Below are positions 9,531 to 18,818 of a DNA stretch of 64,000 bases, piece by piece. The position numbers and the translations under genes are program-made. Position 1 is the first letter of the stretch. Each line of letters opens with the position of its first letter. The notes under the pieces were generated by a model. It did no database searches. It was given only the letters and a program-made list of their open reading frames with translations, and was not told where the DNA came from. Source of the stretch: Pseudomonas pseudonitroreducens (GTDB taxonomy: Bacteria; Pseudomonadota; Gammaproteobacteria; Pseudomonadales; Pseudomonadaceae); NCBI RefSeq assembly GCF_021603645.1, contig NZ_BQHJ01000008.1, positions 1 to 64,000 of the forward strand, read 5' to 3'.

Positions 9531-9590
9531 GTGAACTAGACAGGAGGTCGCTGCGCAGGCTCAACGCGGGCTCACTCTGGCACAGCATTA
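9531..9590 (-). pseudogene. Fossil fragment of an OmpA-family gene
   Basis: The minus strand reads CQSEPALSLRSDLL here, closely matching CQTETKLSLRSDVL of the intact OmpA gene at 9764-10639. The DNA shares an 18-bp near-exact block (GTCGCTGCGCAGGCTCA, also at about 10129). Flanking codons are not conserved and the frame ends at once, so this is a decayed remnant of a third OmpA copy. It lies right after the fhpR stop codon, at the edge of the inserted adhesin region. Confidence 0.5.
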
Positions 9591-9714
9591 CGGCTATGGA
9601 GGGGGCAGTTTGTGAAGTGGAGCGGCGCAATACCCGGCGTCTGCTGAATGAACCCTTCCCGGCCCGCGCAGCGTGAGGTAGGTGGAACACTGGCGGGTCG
9701 GGAGGATTGCACTT

Positions 9715-9757
9715 CCCCGGGGACGGCTCGGGGGTCTACCCGAATCGTCTCCCCGGG
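9715..9757 (-). terminator. Hairpin downstream of the intact OmpA gene
   Basis: On the minus strand GGGGAGACGATTCGGG pairs with CCCGAGCCGTCCCC around a short loop, 7 bp after the OmpA stop. There is no U-tract, so it may stabilise the transcript or act as a weak terminator. A homologous hairpin follows the broken OmpA copy (12565-12610). Confidence 0.5.
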
Positions 9758-9763
9758 CCATTC

Positions 9764-10639
9764 TCAACCACCGTTCTGAGTGCCCTGGATCACCAGTTCC
9801 ACGCGGCGGTTCGGCGCGTTGCAGGCGATTTTCTCGCTGCGCGAACCGCTGTTGCACTGCACCACCGGCTCGGAGCTGCCACGGCCGCTGGCGTGCACCA
9901 GTTGGCTCTGCACGCCCTGCTCCAGCAGCACACGACGCACAGTCTCGGCGCGCTGCTGTGACAGGGTCTGGTTGGCCTGGGCCTTGCCGATCGGGTCGGC
10001 GTGGCCGATCACTTCGATGCCACTGATCCGCCCGGGCTGCTGCTGGATTTCCTGTACTACCTGGCCCAGTTGGCTGCGGCCTTCGGCGGTCAGGTCGTTG
10101 TAGCCACCCTTGGCGAAGTGGAACAGCACGTCGCTGCGCAGGCTCAGCTTGGTTTCGGTCTGACACGGCACCACGGAAGGCGCGCGGCTGATGACGTGGG
10201 CCTGCCGGCGCAGGCCTTGCAGGCTCTGCTCGGCGTCCTGGCCGGTGTGCACGATGGGGGTGCTCTGGTGCGGCATCACCGGGGCTTCCAGCACGTAGGT
10301 CTGCCCACCGGAGAGTTTGGCGAAGCTCGCCGGGTTGCGTTTGCCGACATACAGCGGTGCGTCACCGATGTAGGACTCCAGCGCATGCTCGCCCGCCGGG
10401 GTGCAGAACACGGTGTAACCGCCGGGCATCAGGGCGCTTTGCAGGTGGCCGTCGATGTAGACGTGGGCGGCTTCCTTGCCGGCGTCGTTGCCACGGTACA
10501 TGACGATCTGGGCTTGTTCGGGAACGACGCTTTCGACCTTCTGGTAGGTCTCGCCATAGATGGCGTCGTTTTGCGCGAAGGCGCTCGAGGCGAAGCCGAT
10601 GGCAACGGCCAGGACGCTGAGGTAAAGGGAACGGTTCAT
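9764..10639 (-). CDS. OmpA-family peptidoglycan-binding protein
   Basis: A 291-aa exported protein with a signal peptide (1-22, SSAFAQ), an N-terminal domain of unknown type (about 25-155) containing YGETYQKVESVVPEQAQIVMYRG, and a C-terminal OmpA-like domain (about 165-285). The latter has the peptidoglycan-binding motif IEVIGHADPIGKAQANQTLSQQRA and NRRVELVIQG near the end. It is probably anchored to the cell wall from the periplasm. It follows the frameshifted adhesin gene by 109 bp on the same strand and is nearly identical at its 3' end to the broken copy at 12618-13056. A role in presenting or retaining the adhesin is inferred only from linkage. Confidence 0.88.
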   Translation of the reverse strand: MNRSLYLSVLAVAIGFASSAFAQNDAIYGETYQKVESVVPEQAQIVMYRGNDAGKEAAHVYIDGHLQSALMPGGYTVFCTPAGEHALESYIGDAPLYVGKRNPASFAKLSGGQTYVLEAPVMPHQSTPIVHTGQDAEQSLQGLRRQAHVISRAPSVVPCQTETKLSLRSDVLFHFAKGGYNDLTAEGRSQLGQVVQEIQQQPGRISGIEVIGHADPIGKAQANQTLSQQRAETVRRVLLEQGVQSQLVHASGRGSSEPVVQCNSGSRSEKIACNAPNRRVELVIQGTQNGG

Positions 10640-10748
10640 GGGTGTCTCCAGAACCCCGCCGCGGGTGCGGCAGGGTTCGATCAGAAAAAGTGCGGGGTAA
10701 GGGAGGAGTTGGAGCCACCCCCGAAGGGCCGGCCCCGCCTCGTCGGCA

Positions 10749-12276
10749 TCAGACCAGGTGGACCTGCACGCCTTGCTGGATAAGCAGCTCGGCTTCGGTG
10801 CTGGAGTTCTGGTAGACGTGGTAGGAGATGTCCCCTACCGCCACCGTGCCCTTGTCGGACCAGGTGCTGTCCGTGCCGTTGCTCGAGTGGTGGTCGAGGT
10901 TGACCACGTCGGAGCTGTCGCCCTTGACCAGCATTTGCACGCTGTGGCTGTCGCTGGTGTGGAACAAGTCGGCCTGGCCGTTATCCAGGACGTCCTCCAG
11001 CGACAGTTTCAGGCTGTTGTGCGCCTGGCCGTCGCCGGTCAGGTCGATCACTTCCATGCCCGTTACCTTGCCGTGGGCGGCGGTCAGGTCGAGGACCTGG
11101 TCGTGCCCGGCCACCGCGAGGGTGTCCACTCCGGCTGCGCCATGGATGCCCTGGTTGGCGTCGCTGGCCAGGTAGGCCTCGGCGTTGCTCAGGCTGACGT
11201 AGCTGTCGCTTTCGCCGTAGTAGGTGTCCGAGAGGCCGGCGATATCGACCGCCGGCACGACGTGGCCCAATGGGTCGACGTGCGGCGCGACAGCTGGCTC
11301 TTCCGCCGAGGCTGCCATCGGCTCGGCATGGGGAGATTCGATACCAGGCAACGGCGTGCCTTGCGACTCCGTCTCCTGCGGCTGAGCGCTACTGCTGTGG
11401 ACTCCTTGCTGCACTGCAACAGTTTCCGGGCCGGCGTTGGGCGCTCGGCGGCAGGCTGTCGACGTGGATGGGATAGTCGTTGGAGGGGCCGCTGCGGGTA
11501 CCGGCAGGCGTCTCGGCAATGGCGGTAAAATCATGGCTGCCATCCGCCAGCGCCTTGTCCGCCGGGACCTCGAACGACCAGCTGCCATCGGCGGCAGCCG
11601 TCGTGCTGCCTAGCTCGACGCCATGGTCATAGACATGAACGATAGTGTTCGCTTCCGAGCTGCCAACGATGACGGGGGTGGAATCATTGGTTAAACCGTC
11701 CTTGGCGACGTCGAGCGGTTGAGCCGGGTCGTTGTTATTGATTACCCGGTCGATGCTGGGGTCGGCCGGCACATGCACCCGGTGATGATCATCATGCTTC
11801 TGGCTGGCGGCCACCGCGCCAATCACTGCTGCCCCCGCCAGGAGCGGCCACAGCAGGAAGCCCTTGCTATCCTCGATGTCAGATACCAGCGGCGCCGTGC
11901 CCAGCGCGGGGCCACCCAGGGCAATGGGAGCCATCTCGCCGTCGGCCAGCATCAGTTGGCCGTAGAAACCCTCACCATCGGTGCGCACATACGCATGGAG
12001 CTGGTTGTCTTCAGCAACGCCAAACAGCTGGCTGTCCATGCCTTCGGCGAAGAAGTCCTGAAGGGTCAGGTCGGGCTTGTCACTGCCTTCGAAAGAGACC
12101 AGCAAATCCTTGCCAACTCGCTTGACGGTGACATTCTCCGGAGCGACCTGACTGTTTTCCACTTGCAGAAGGTACTGGGTGCCGGCTTGTGCCTTGATCT
12201 TTCCGCCAGTTCTGAGCGCAATCTTCTTGGCTGCATGTTCGGTAACGGCGATCAGACCAATAGTTTCACTTGCCAT
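10749..12276 (-). pseudogene. Short BapA-prefix adhesin gene, frameshifted
   Basis: Two overlapping frames encode the halves of one protein. The first (from the ATG at 12276) gives the BapA-prefix-like domain, a hydrophobic segment (LLWPLLAGAAVIGAV) and one Ig-like domain (STPVIVGSSEANTIVHVYDHG). The second runs to 10749 and gives a spacer and a C-terminal module like that of the large adhesin (LDLTAAHGKVTGMEVIDLTG ... SYHVYQNSSTEAELLI). The break is near 11439-11441; one extra C in a CCC run would explain it and restore a protein of about 508 aa. It has only one Ig domain against seven or more in the large paralogue. A sequencing error or phase-variable run cannot be excluded. Confidence 0.8.
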
Positions 12277-12554
12277 TTAAACACCACCTCTGTAGGGAAA
12301 TCGTACGAGGTGATCAATTTAATTTCATGCCCAACTCAGGAATATCGGAACGCTCCGACAAAGATGTAAGATTTTCTGATTTAATTCAAAACTCAAGCCT
12401 TCATCCTTATTTGGAAAATAGAAGAAAAAGAAGTCCTACATATACGGAAAGATTCAGCGTGGCGCGCCATTAAACAGTCAAAACACTCAGCCTGTTAAAT
12501 CAAACTTGCCACTTCGTTGAATTCCAGATAGCGAAATCCTGGCAAATCGAGAGA
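12277..12554. other. AT-rich spacer upstream of the short adhesin gene
   Basis: This 280-bp stretch is clearly richer in A and T than the rest of the window (for example AAAATAGAAGAAAAAGAAG near 12415). It has no convincing ORF. It should hold the promoter of the short adhesin gene on the minus strand. Its first 60 bp resemble the leader of the large adhesin gene (18476-18535: both contain AGGGAAAT and TTAATTTC-TGCCC), so control of the two was probably duplicated with the genes. I could not define a -10/-35 pair with confidence. Confidence 0.6.
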
Positions 12555-12564
12555 ATTACGTTTC

Positions 12565-12610
12565 CCCCGGAGACAGCTCGGAAAACAAATTATCCGAACC
12601 GTCTCCCCGG
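12565..12610 (-). terminator. Hairpin downstream of the broken OmpA copy
   Basis: On the minus strand CCGGGGAGACGGTTCGG pairs with CCGAGCTGTCTCCGG around a 12-nt AT-rich loop, about 8 bp after the reading-frame end. No U-tract follows. It is the counterpart of the hairpin at 9715-9757, so it was duplicated together with the OmpA gene. Confidence 0.5.
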
Positions 12611-12617
12611 ACCATTC

Positions 12618-13056
12618 TCAACCACCGTTCTGAGTACCCTGGATCACCAGTTCCACGCGGCGGTTCGGCGCGTTGCAGGCGATTTTCTCGCTGCGCGAAC
12701 CGCTGTTGCACTGCACCACCGGCTCGGAACTGCCACGGCCGCTGGCGTGTACCAGTTGGCTCTGCACGCCCTGCTCCAGCAGCACGCGGCGCACAGTCTC
12801 GGCGCGTTGCTGCGACAGGGTCTGGTTGGCTTGGGCCTTCCTTGCCGGCATCCTGGCCTCGGTACATGACGATCTGCGCTTGTTCGGGAGCGACACTTTC
12901 GACCTTCTGGTAGGTCTCGCCGTAGATGCTCTGGTTGGTTTCGGTCGCGCCGGAAAGCGGCGCATGCAAGCTGGTCAGTACAGCAAGGGTCACCAACACC
13001 AGGGGCCATTGGCGGTTGGCTTTCGCAACGCCCTTTGGGGAAGTAATCGAAGTCAT
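12618..13056 (-). pseudogene. OmpA-family gene with an internal deletion
   Basis: The N-terminal part (ATG at 13056, signal peptide, then YGETYQKVESVAPEQAQIVMYRG) and the C-terminal OmpA part (KAQANQTLSQQRA to QGTQNGG, ending 12618) match the intact paralogue, but they are in different frames and about 164 codons between them are missing. The junction is at 12836-12846 within the motif GGCAAGG, which occurs at both deletion ends in the intact gene, so slippage or recombination at that short repeat is the likely cause. The product would lack most of the mid-region and be frameshifted after residue 70 or so. The last 240 bp are almost identical to 9760-10000. Confidence 0.88.
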
Positions 13057-13210
13057 TTGAACAGTTCTCTGGTGAGTTCCGCCGATCTGGGCGGAGCAGT
13101 CAATTGGTAAAGGCGGAGGTGGCCGGCCGGTCATCCGGGTGGCTGGTCCGACGGCCCGATTTCCGCAGAGGGGGAAGAGACGGATATCTCGATTCTGCTC
13201 ATGACGTGCA

Positions 13211-16200
13211 TCAGACGATGCTGGCGGTCATGGCTTCCTTGATCAGCACTTCGGCGTCCAGCTGGCTGTAGTTGTACACGTGGTAAGTCACGCCACCGAT
13301 GTCCGCAGTGCCAGTACTCTGCCAGGTCCCAGAGAAGCTTCCATGGTCGTGCAGACCATGCAGTTCCACCTTGTCGCCGGCATCGCCGTCTACCATCACC
13401 TGCACCTTGCCATCCTTGCGGAACATGTCCGTCTCACCCAGATGCAGCACATCATTGAGCGAGAGCTTCAGCGTGTTGTTGCCTGTGCCGGTGATGTCGA
13501 ACTTCTCGATACTGCTGATCTTGGCCTGACCGTTGTCACCCGTGAGCTGGGTCAGGTCCAGGACCTGGTTTGCGCCGGTCAGCTTCAGGGTGTCCAGCCC
13601 GGCGCTGCCGAAGATATGGGCTGATTCCTGGGCGAAGTAGGTCATCGGATCGACCGCCATCGAAATGACGTCGCTATCCGCCGTTACCTGGGTGACCGAG
13701 GACGAAATACTGGTGATATGTGTGCCGCCGCTATCACCGATGATTTCGATGCTGCCGATCATGTTGCTATGCGCATCGTAGGAAAACGATTGAATGTCGT
13801 AGGTCCCGCTGGGGTTTGACATGCGGATCGTCTCCAGCAGGTTTCCGCCGGTATCGTAGATATTGAGAACGGCATGATTACCCGCCGTAATTTCAATACC
13901 CGTGACGCCGAGCTCAACTTTGGAGCGCGCAGAATCGAAGGTCACGACTGCCGTCGCGGCATCTGCAACATACATGGAGCCACTGGTGGCGTTCGCCCAG
14001 AGGTTGCTGGCAGCAGCTTCCTTGGCAGCGCTCCCATTGACGATAAAACCACCTGCATCGCTGTGATAACCCTCCAACGTGGTACCGCCACTGAAGGCGC
14101 CTGTCGCAAAGGATTGGCCTTGCCAAATCACCCCCTTGGTGACACTGACTTCATCGAAGTAAGTCTCCCAGTCGTGATCGATCAGTTTCTGGCCCGATGG
14201 CGCACTGGGTGCCAACACGCTGGTGAAGTTATCCAGCAGGCAGGCGTTCTGATCCTGGTAGACAATTGCCTTGCCGATGCCGAGACCTTCAGGCGCGGTG
14301 TAGGACACCTGCTCGTAGTTGTAGGTGGAGCCACCATTGTTGACTACGTTACGGGTGAATATCAGTGCACCATTGGTGTCGTACACCTCGAGCTTCGAAT
14401 AGTTGCCCGGAATGCTCTGCTGGGTTTCAAGGCCCCACAGGCTGTAGGAGATGGACTGCACCGCCTGATCGAAGATGAAGCTGGCGGAAGAGTCCCCGAT
14501 CGCACTGGTTCCTGAGCCAATGTACATGTAGGCCCCGTCCAGGTTGTGCTCGTCAGCACTGCGGATGGAGACCGTACCAGTCGGCGCCACGGTAAAATGG
14601 CCTTCCTCGCTATGGAAGGTACCGGTCATACCGACTTCATTGGTGAAGGTGTCGTTGAAGCCAGGGGCGTGTTGGGTCTGTTTGAACTGGAGAGTATCCA
14701 GGACGATGCCACCTGCGCCTCCTCCCCCATCAGTGCCATCGCCATAGATCATCACCATGCCGATATCGCGACCGAGTGGGGCTGCATAGCTATAAAGCGT
14801 GGACTCGGAGGTTCCCCCCGTCCCATCGGACAGCGCGTGGCTGTCGGACAACACCTCGCCCTGCGTGTCATAGACCACCACACGCGAGCCACCATACTTG
14901 TTTTGCAGCGCACTGATATTTACGGAGAAGCTCTCCAGCGCTTGAGTGAAGCTGATCTGCGCATAGTGGGAAGTATTCCCGACCGACGAGTTATCCAGTA
15001 CCAGACCCGCATTGCCCGTGCCGCCTTGCACGCGATGGTGCAAGGTCGTGTCCGAAGTGATGGTAACGCCGCCACCCTGGTAGACCGATTGCCCCCCCAT
15101 CGTGATGAGATCACGATTCAGGTCGTCGATCGCCAGCGTGGTCCAGCCCTCGCCATGGATCTGAACTGCCGAACTCGGGGCACTGATTTGCCCTTCCACG
15201 GTGACTATCTGCGCGGTGACTGCGAAGTCCCACTGGCCACCCTGGGTCGTGGTCTGCTGCGCCGGCACTTTGGCCAATACAGCTCCCGAGGTGATGTCAG
15301 CGGCAGTCAGCACCTGATCATAAGAAGTATCACCCCAGACGATGTGCAAGGTGTCCCCGGCCCTGGCATTGGTGCCGGCCAGGGAAACGTGCACGTCGCT
15401 GCCATCGGCAGTCTTCGCTGTGGTGTAGAGGGTATCGGCACCCGGGATGTTGGTGATGCTCGGGGCGCCACCAGCAACACCGAGGAAGATCACCGCTTTA
15501 CTCGCCGCTTCGCCCTGGGCTACGCCGTTTTCCACGATACGGGCCTGGATGGTCCAGTTGGCGGCGTGTGAACTGGTGTCCACAGCGACCCAGTTCAAGC
15601 CAGAGGTCAGGGCGTCCTTCCAGGTGGCACCGGCATCGGTGGATATCTGCACCTTCTGGTCACCAGTCAGCACCTGGGTCAAGGTTCCGTAGACGCCGCG
15701 CCCTGCTGAACCATCAGCGGTGATGAAATCGGAGACATGATCCAGGTCGATACCCGAATCCTTGCTCATGCTGGTGATGGACACGCTGTTGAGCTGCACC
15801 AGATACGGGTGGGATGCACTGATGGTGGCTACGTTGCCCGCCGCATCATGCGCGACCAGGCTGGCGTCGATCTTGTGGCCACTCTCGGCAACCAGCTTGC
15901 TGCCCGGTACGGAGACGCTCCAGTCACCATTAGCTGTTACCGTAGTGCTGTAGGTGGTGCCGTCGAGCTGGAAGCTCACCTGATCGTTCGCGGTGAACTC
16001 CCCACTGACTTTGCCGCTGATCGTGACGTTGCCGGCTGCCTCGGATGAAGTGATGGTGTTATCGCTGGTCACGCTGTCGATGCTCAGCGTCGCTACCGGG
16101 GGGGTAACGTCTACCGAGTAGGCATGACTGACAGTGGCAGTGTTGGCGTTGCCGGCGAGGTCGTGACCGATGACGGTGGCGTTGATCTGGTGGGCGCTGT

Positions 16201-18475
16201 CGCCCACCAGGTCGCTGCCCGGCACGGCGACACTCCACTTGCCATCTGCACCTACGGCGGCGCTGTAAGCGTGGCCATTGAGGTTGAACGTCACCTGGTC
16301 ACCGGCCAGGTAGGTACCCACGACCTTGCCGCTGATAGGCTGGCTGGCTTGCGATTCGACCAGGTTGACGATGTCGTCGCCGGCAACGGTGTCGATGGTC
16401 AGGGTGGTGGTGCCGGGATCGACGGCGATCATGTAGGCGTGATCGGCCACCACGCTGGCGCTGTTACCGGCGGCATCGCGGGCCACCAGGGTGGCGTGAA
16501 TACCGGTTTCCTTGGCCAGGTCCGAACCGGCAACGGAAACACTCCAGTCACCTGAGCCACTGACGGCGGCGCTATAGGCATGCCCGTTGAGAGTGAAGCT
16601 GACGATGTCGCCGGCAAGGAATTCACCACCGGCCTTGCCGCTGATGATCTGGCTGGTTTTTGACTCAGCCAGGTTGAGGATGTCGTCGCCCGCAACCACG
16701 TCAATGGTCAGCGTCGCCACGGGCGGGTCGAGGTCCACGCTGTAGGGGTGATCAGCCACGACACTGGCGCTGTTGCCGGCAGCATCATGGGCGACCAGGG
16801 TAGCCTGGATACTAGTGTCCCTGGCCAGATCGGCACCGGCCACCGTGACTTTCCATTCCCCCGAGGCATTGACTGCTGCGCTGTAGGCCGTGCCGTTCAG
16901 GGTAAAGATCACCAGGTCGCCGGGCATGAACTCGCCGCCCACCTTGCCACTGATGAGCTGCGGAACCCTCGATTCGAACAGGTTGACCACGTCATCGCCG
17001 GCCACCACATCGATCGCCAGCGTTGCCAGGGGAGGATCGAGGTCCACGCTGTAGGCGTGATCCGCAACGACGCTGGTGCTGTTGCCGGCGGCATCGTGGG
17101 CCACCAGGGTGGCGTGGATGCTGCTGTCTTCCGCCAGGTCGGCGCCGGCCACCGCCACTTTCCAATCACCCGCTGCATTGACTGCCGCACTGTAGGTCGT
17201 GCCATTCAAGGTGAAGGTCACCAGGTCGCCGGGCAGGAACTCGCCACCGGCCTTGCCGCTGATGAGCTGCTGAGCCTTTGATTCGAACAGGTTGACGATG
17301 TCGTCGCCGGCGACCACATCGATGGTCAGGGTCGCTACCGGAGAGGTGTAGTCGGTGATGATGCTGAAGACGTCGGACGGCTCGCTGGTGTTGCCGGCCT
17401 TGTCGGTCGCGTCGACAGTGAACAAGTGCTCACCCTCGCTGAGCGGCGTGGCCGGGGTGTAGCTCCACTGGCCATTGCCGTCCGCCACCACGGAGCCCAT
17501 TTCCTCACCGTTGTCGTAGAGGGTGACGGTCGAACCTGCTTCGGCCTTGCCGGACAGGGTCGGAGCCGGATCATCGGTCACGCCGCCATTGGCGATAGGG
17601 CCCTGGATGCTGCCTACCGCGTCGAGCACTTGCTCGATGGTTGGTTTGGCCGGGGCAAGGGTGTCGACAATGAGGTCGATCACATCCACCGGGGCGCTGG
17701 GCTTCTGGCCAGGGACCACCTGGGTGGCATCGAAGCTGTGCTCGCCGTCGGCAAGCTCTGGCGTCAAGGTCCAGGTGCCATCGGGCGCAACCGTGGTCGA
17801 GCCGATTTCCTGACCGTTATCGAAAAGATGGATGATCGCTCCGGGCACGCCGTTGCCGGAAATTTCCGGGTGCGCGTCATCCGTGATATCGCCACTGGAC
17901 AGCTGTCCCTGAATCGGGCCGACATCGTCCATGACCTTGATGTTGGTCGGAGCAGGACTGGTGTGCGTCTTGTGCCCGTCATCCCGGTTGTGATGAATGA
18001 TCGCGGCGGCGGCGCCGACCCCTGCCAGGCCGAGCAGCAAGGGCCAGAGGATGAAGCCGGAGCTGTCATCGGTCTCGCCGACCAGGGCAACGTTATAGGC
18101 CACGCCGTCGCCGCCCAAGGCAATCGGCGCCGACTCACCGTCAGCTATCAGCAGCGGGCCGTAGAAGCCCTCGCCATCCGTTCGAACATACGCATGCAGT
18201 TGGCCATCTTCGGAGACGCCGTAGAGGTGGCTGTCCATGCCGTCAGCGAAGAAGCCCTGGAGAGTCACGTCGGGTTTTTCGCTGCCTTCGAAGGAAACCA
18301 GCAGGTCCTTGCCGATACGCTTGACCGTGATGTTTTCCGGGGCAACCTGGCTGTTCTCTGTCTGCAGTAGGTACTTGGTGCCTGCTTGTACCTTGATCTT
18401 GCCGCCAGACCCGAGCGCAATCTTCTTGGCTGCGTTCTCGGATACGGCAACAAGACTGACTGTTTGACTTGCCAT
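13211..18475 (-). CDS. Large BapA/Lap-type surface adhesin
   Basis: A 1754-aa secreted repeat protein. The order is: BapA-prefix-like domain (about 1-130), a hydrophobic stretch (about 143-165, LLLGLAGVGAAAAI) with a His/Asp-rich segment after it, two Ig-like domains (about 180-365), five tandem Ig-like repeats of about 103 aa (about 370-890), two more beta-domains, three lectin-like beta-sandwich modules of about 150 aa (each with a V-YDT-G-L motif), and a C-terminal module typical of type I secreted proteins (SAGLDTLKLTGANQVLDLTQ ... VTYHVYNYSQ). There is no Sec signal. No type I exporter genes are in the window. The ATG at 18475 matches the start of the short paralogue. Confidence 0.88.
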   Translation of the reverse strand: MASQTVSLVAVSENAAKKIALGSGGKIKVQAGTKYLLQTENSQVAPENITVKRIGKDLLVSFEGSEKPDVTLQGFFADGMDSHLYGVSEDGQLHAYVRTDGEGFYGPLLIADGESAPIALGGDGVAYNVALVGETDDSSGFILWPLLLGLAGVGAAAAIIHHNRDDGHKTHTSPAPTNIKVMDDVGPIQGQLSSGDITDDAHPEISGNGVPGAIIHLFDNGQEIGSTTVAPDGTWTLTPELADGEHSFDATQVVPGQKPSAPVDVIDLIVDTLAPAKPTIEQVLDAVGSIQGPIANGGVTDDPAPTLSGKAEAGSTVTLYDNGEEMGSVVADGNGQWSYTPATPLSEGEHLFTVDATDKAGNTSEPSDVFSIITDYTSPVATLTIDVVAGDDIVNLFESKAQQLISGKAGGEFLPGDLVTFTLNGTTYSAAVNAAGDWKVAVAGADLAEDSSIHATLVAHDAAGNSTSVVADHAYSVDLDPPLATLAIDVVAGDDVVNLFESRVPQLISGKVGGEFMPGDLVIFTLNGTAYSAAVNASGEWKVTVAGADLARDTSIQATLVAHDAAGNSASVVADHPYSVDLDPPVATLTIDVVAGDDILNLAESKTSQIISGKAGGEFLAGDIVSFTLNGHAYSAAVSGSGDWSVSVAGSDLAKETGIHATLVARDAAGNSASVVADHAYMIAVDPGTTTLTIDTVAGDDIVNLVESQASQPISGKVVGTYLAGDQVTFNLNGHAYSAAVGADGKWSVAVPGSDLVGDSAHQINATVIGHDLAGNANTATVSHAYSVDVTPPVATLSIDSVTSDNTITSSEAAGNVTISGKVSGEFTANDQVSFQLDGTTYSTTVTANGDWSVSVPGSKLVAESGHKIDASLVAHDAAGNVATISASHPYLVQLNSVSITSMSKDSGIDLDHVSDFITADGSAGRGVYGTLTQVLTGDQKVQISTDAGATWKDALTSGLNWVAVDTSSHAANWTIQARIVENGVAQGEAASKAVIFLGVAGGAPSITNIPGADTLYTTAKTADGSDVHVSLAGTNARAGDTLHIVWGDTSYDQVLTAADITSGAVLAKVPAQQTTTQGGQWDFAVTAQIVTVEGQISAPSSAVQIHGEGWTTLAIDDLNRDLITMGGQSVYQGGGVTITSDTTLHHRVQGGTGNAGLVLDNSSVGNTSHYAQISFTQALESFSVNISALQNKYGGSRVVVYDTQGEVLSDSHALSDGTGGTSESTLYSYAAPLGRDIGMVMIYGDGTDGGGGAGGIVLDTLQFKQTQHAPGFNDTFTNEVGMTGTFHSEEGHFTVAPTGTVSIRSADEHNLDGAYMYIGSGTSAIGDSSASFIFDQAVQSISYSLWGLETQQSIPGNYSKLEVYDTNGALIFTRNVVNNGGSTYNYEQVSYTAPEGLGIGKAIVYQDQNACLLDNFTSVLAPSAPSGQKLIDHDWETYFDEVSVTKGVIWQGQSFATGAFSGGTTLEGYHSDAGGFIVNGSAAKEAAASNLWANATSGSMYVADAATAVVTFDSARSKVELGVTGIEITAGNHAVLNIYDTGGNLLETIRMSNPSGTYDIQSFSYDAHSNMIGSIEIIGDSGGTHITSISSSVTQVTADSDVISMAVDPMTYFAQESAHIFGSAGLDTLKLTGANQVLDLTQLTGDNGQAKISSIEKFDITGTGNNTLKLSLNDVLHLGETDMFRKDGKVQVMVDGDAGDKVELHGLHDHGSFSGTWQSTGTADIGGVTYHVYNYSQLDAEVLIKEAMTASIV
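15785..17345 (-). repeat. Five tandem Ig-like domain repeats in the adhesin gene
   Basis: Repeat starts lie near 17345, 17035, 16720, 16415 and 16100, a period of about 305-315 bp. Shared features are (L/V)ATL-ID-VAGDD, ISGK, a TLNGTTYSAAV-type strand pair, a WKV or WSV strand and HDAAGNS-SVVADH-YSVD. The first three are most alike and the fifth is the most diverged (ITSSEAAGNVTISGK). Such arrays change length easily by recombination. Confidence 0.9.
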
Positions 18476-18818
18476 TGAAACCAACCTCACCAGGGAAATT
18501 TTTCAGAGGCGGGAAGGTTAATTTCTTGCCCTTTTGCGAAGGATCAGAATGCCCTGACAGACCGCGCGACTATTCTGAGGAACTCGACAAACCAGCTGTC
18601 CGGGTCGGGTTTCCGGGTGGTATGCACGGCTTGTGCAAGGCCCGAGAGCATCCACCTGGTGCGCGCAATGCCAGCAAACCGACGCTGCCAGAGGGCTTCC
18701 CGACCGAGCCAGCCGCTGGCCGGGTCGAGCCGCTCGACGCGTGTGATGGTGATAGACTGTGCGCCCATTTTCCGGCCGGCCCGTTCCCGGGCCGGCAATC
18801 GTCACAGAGCACGCCACT

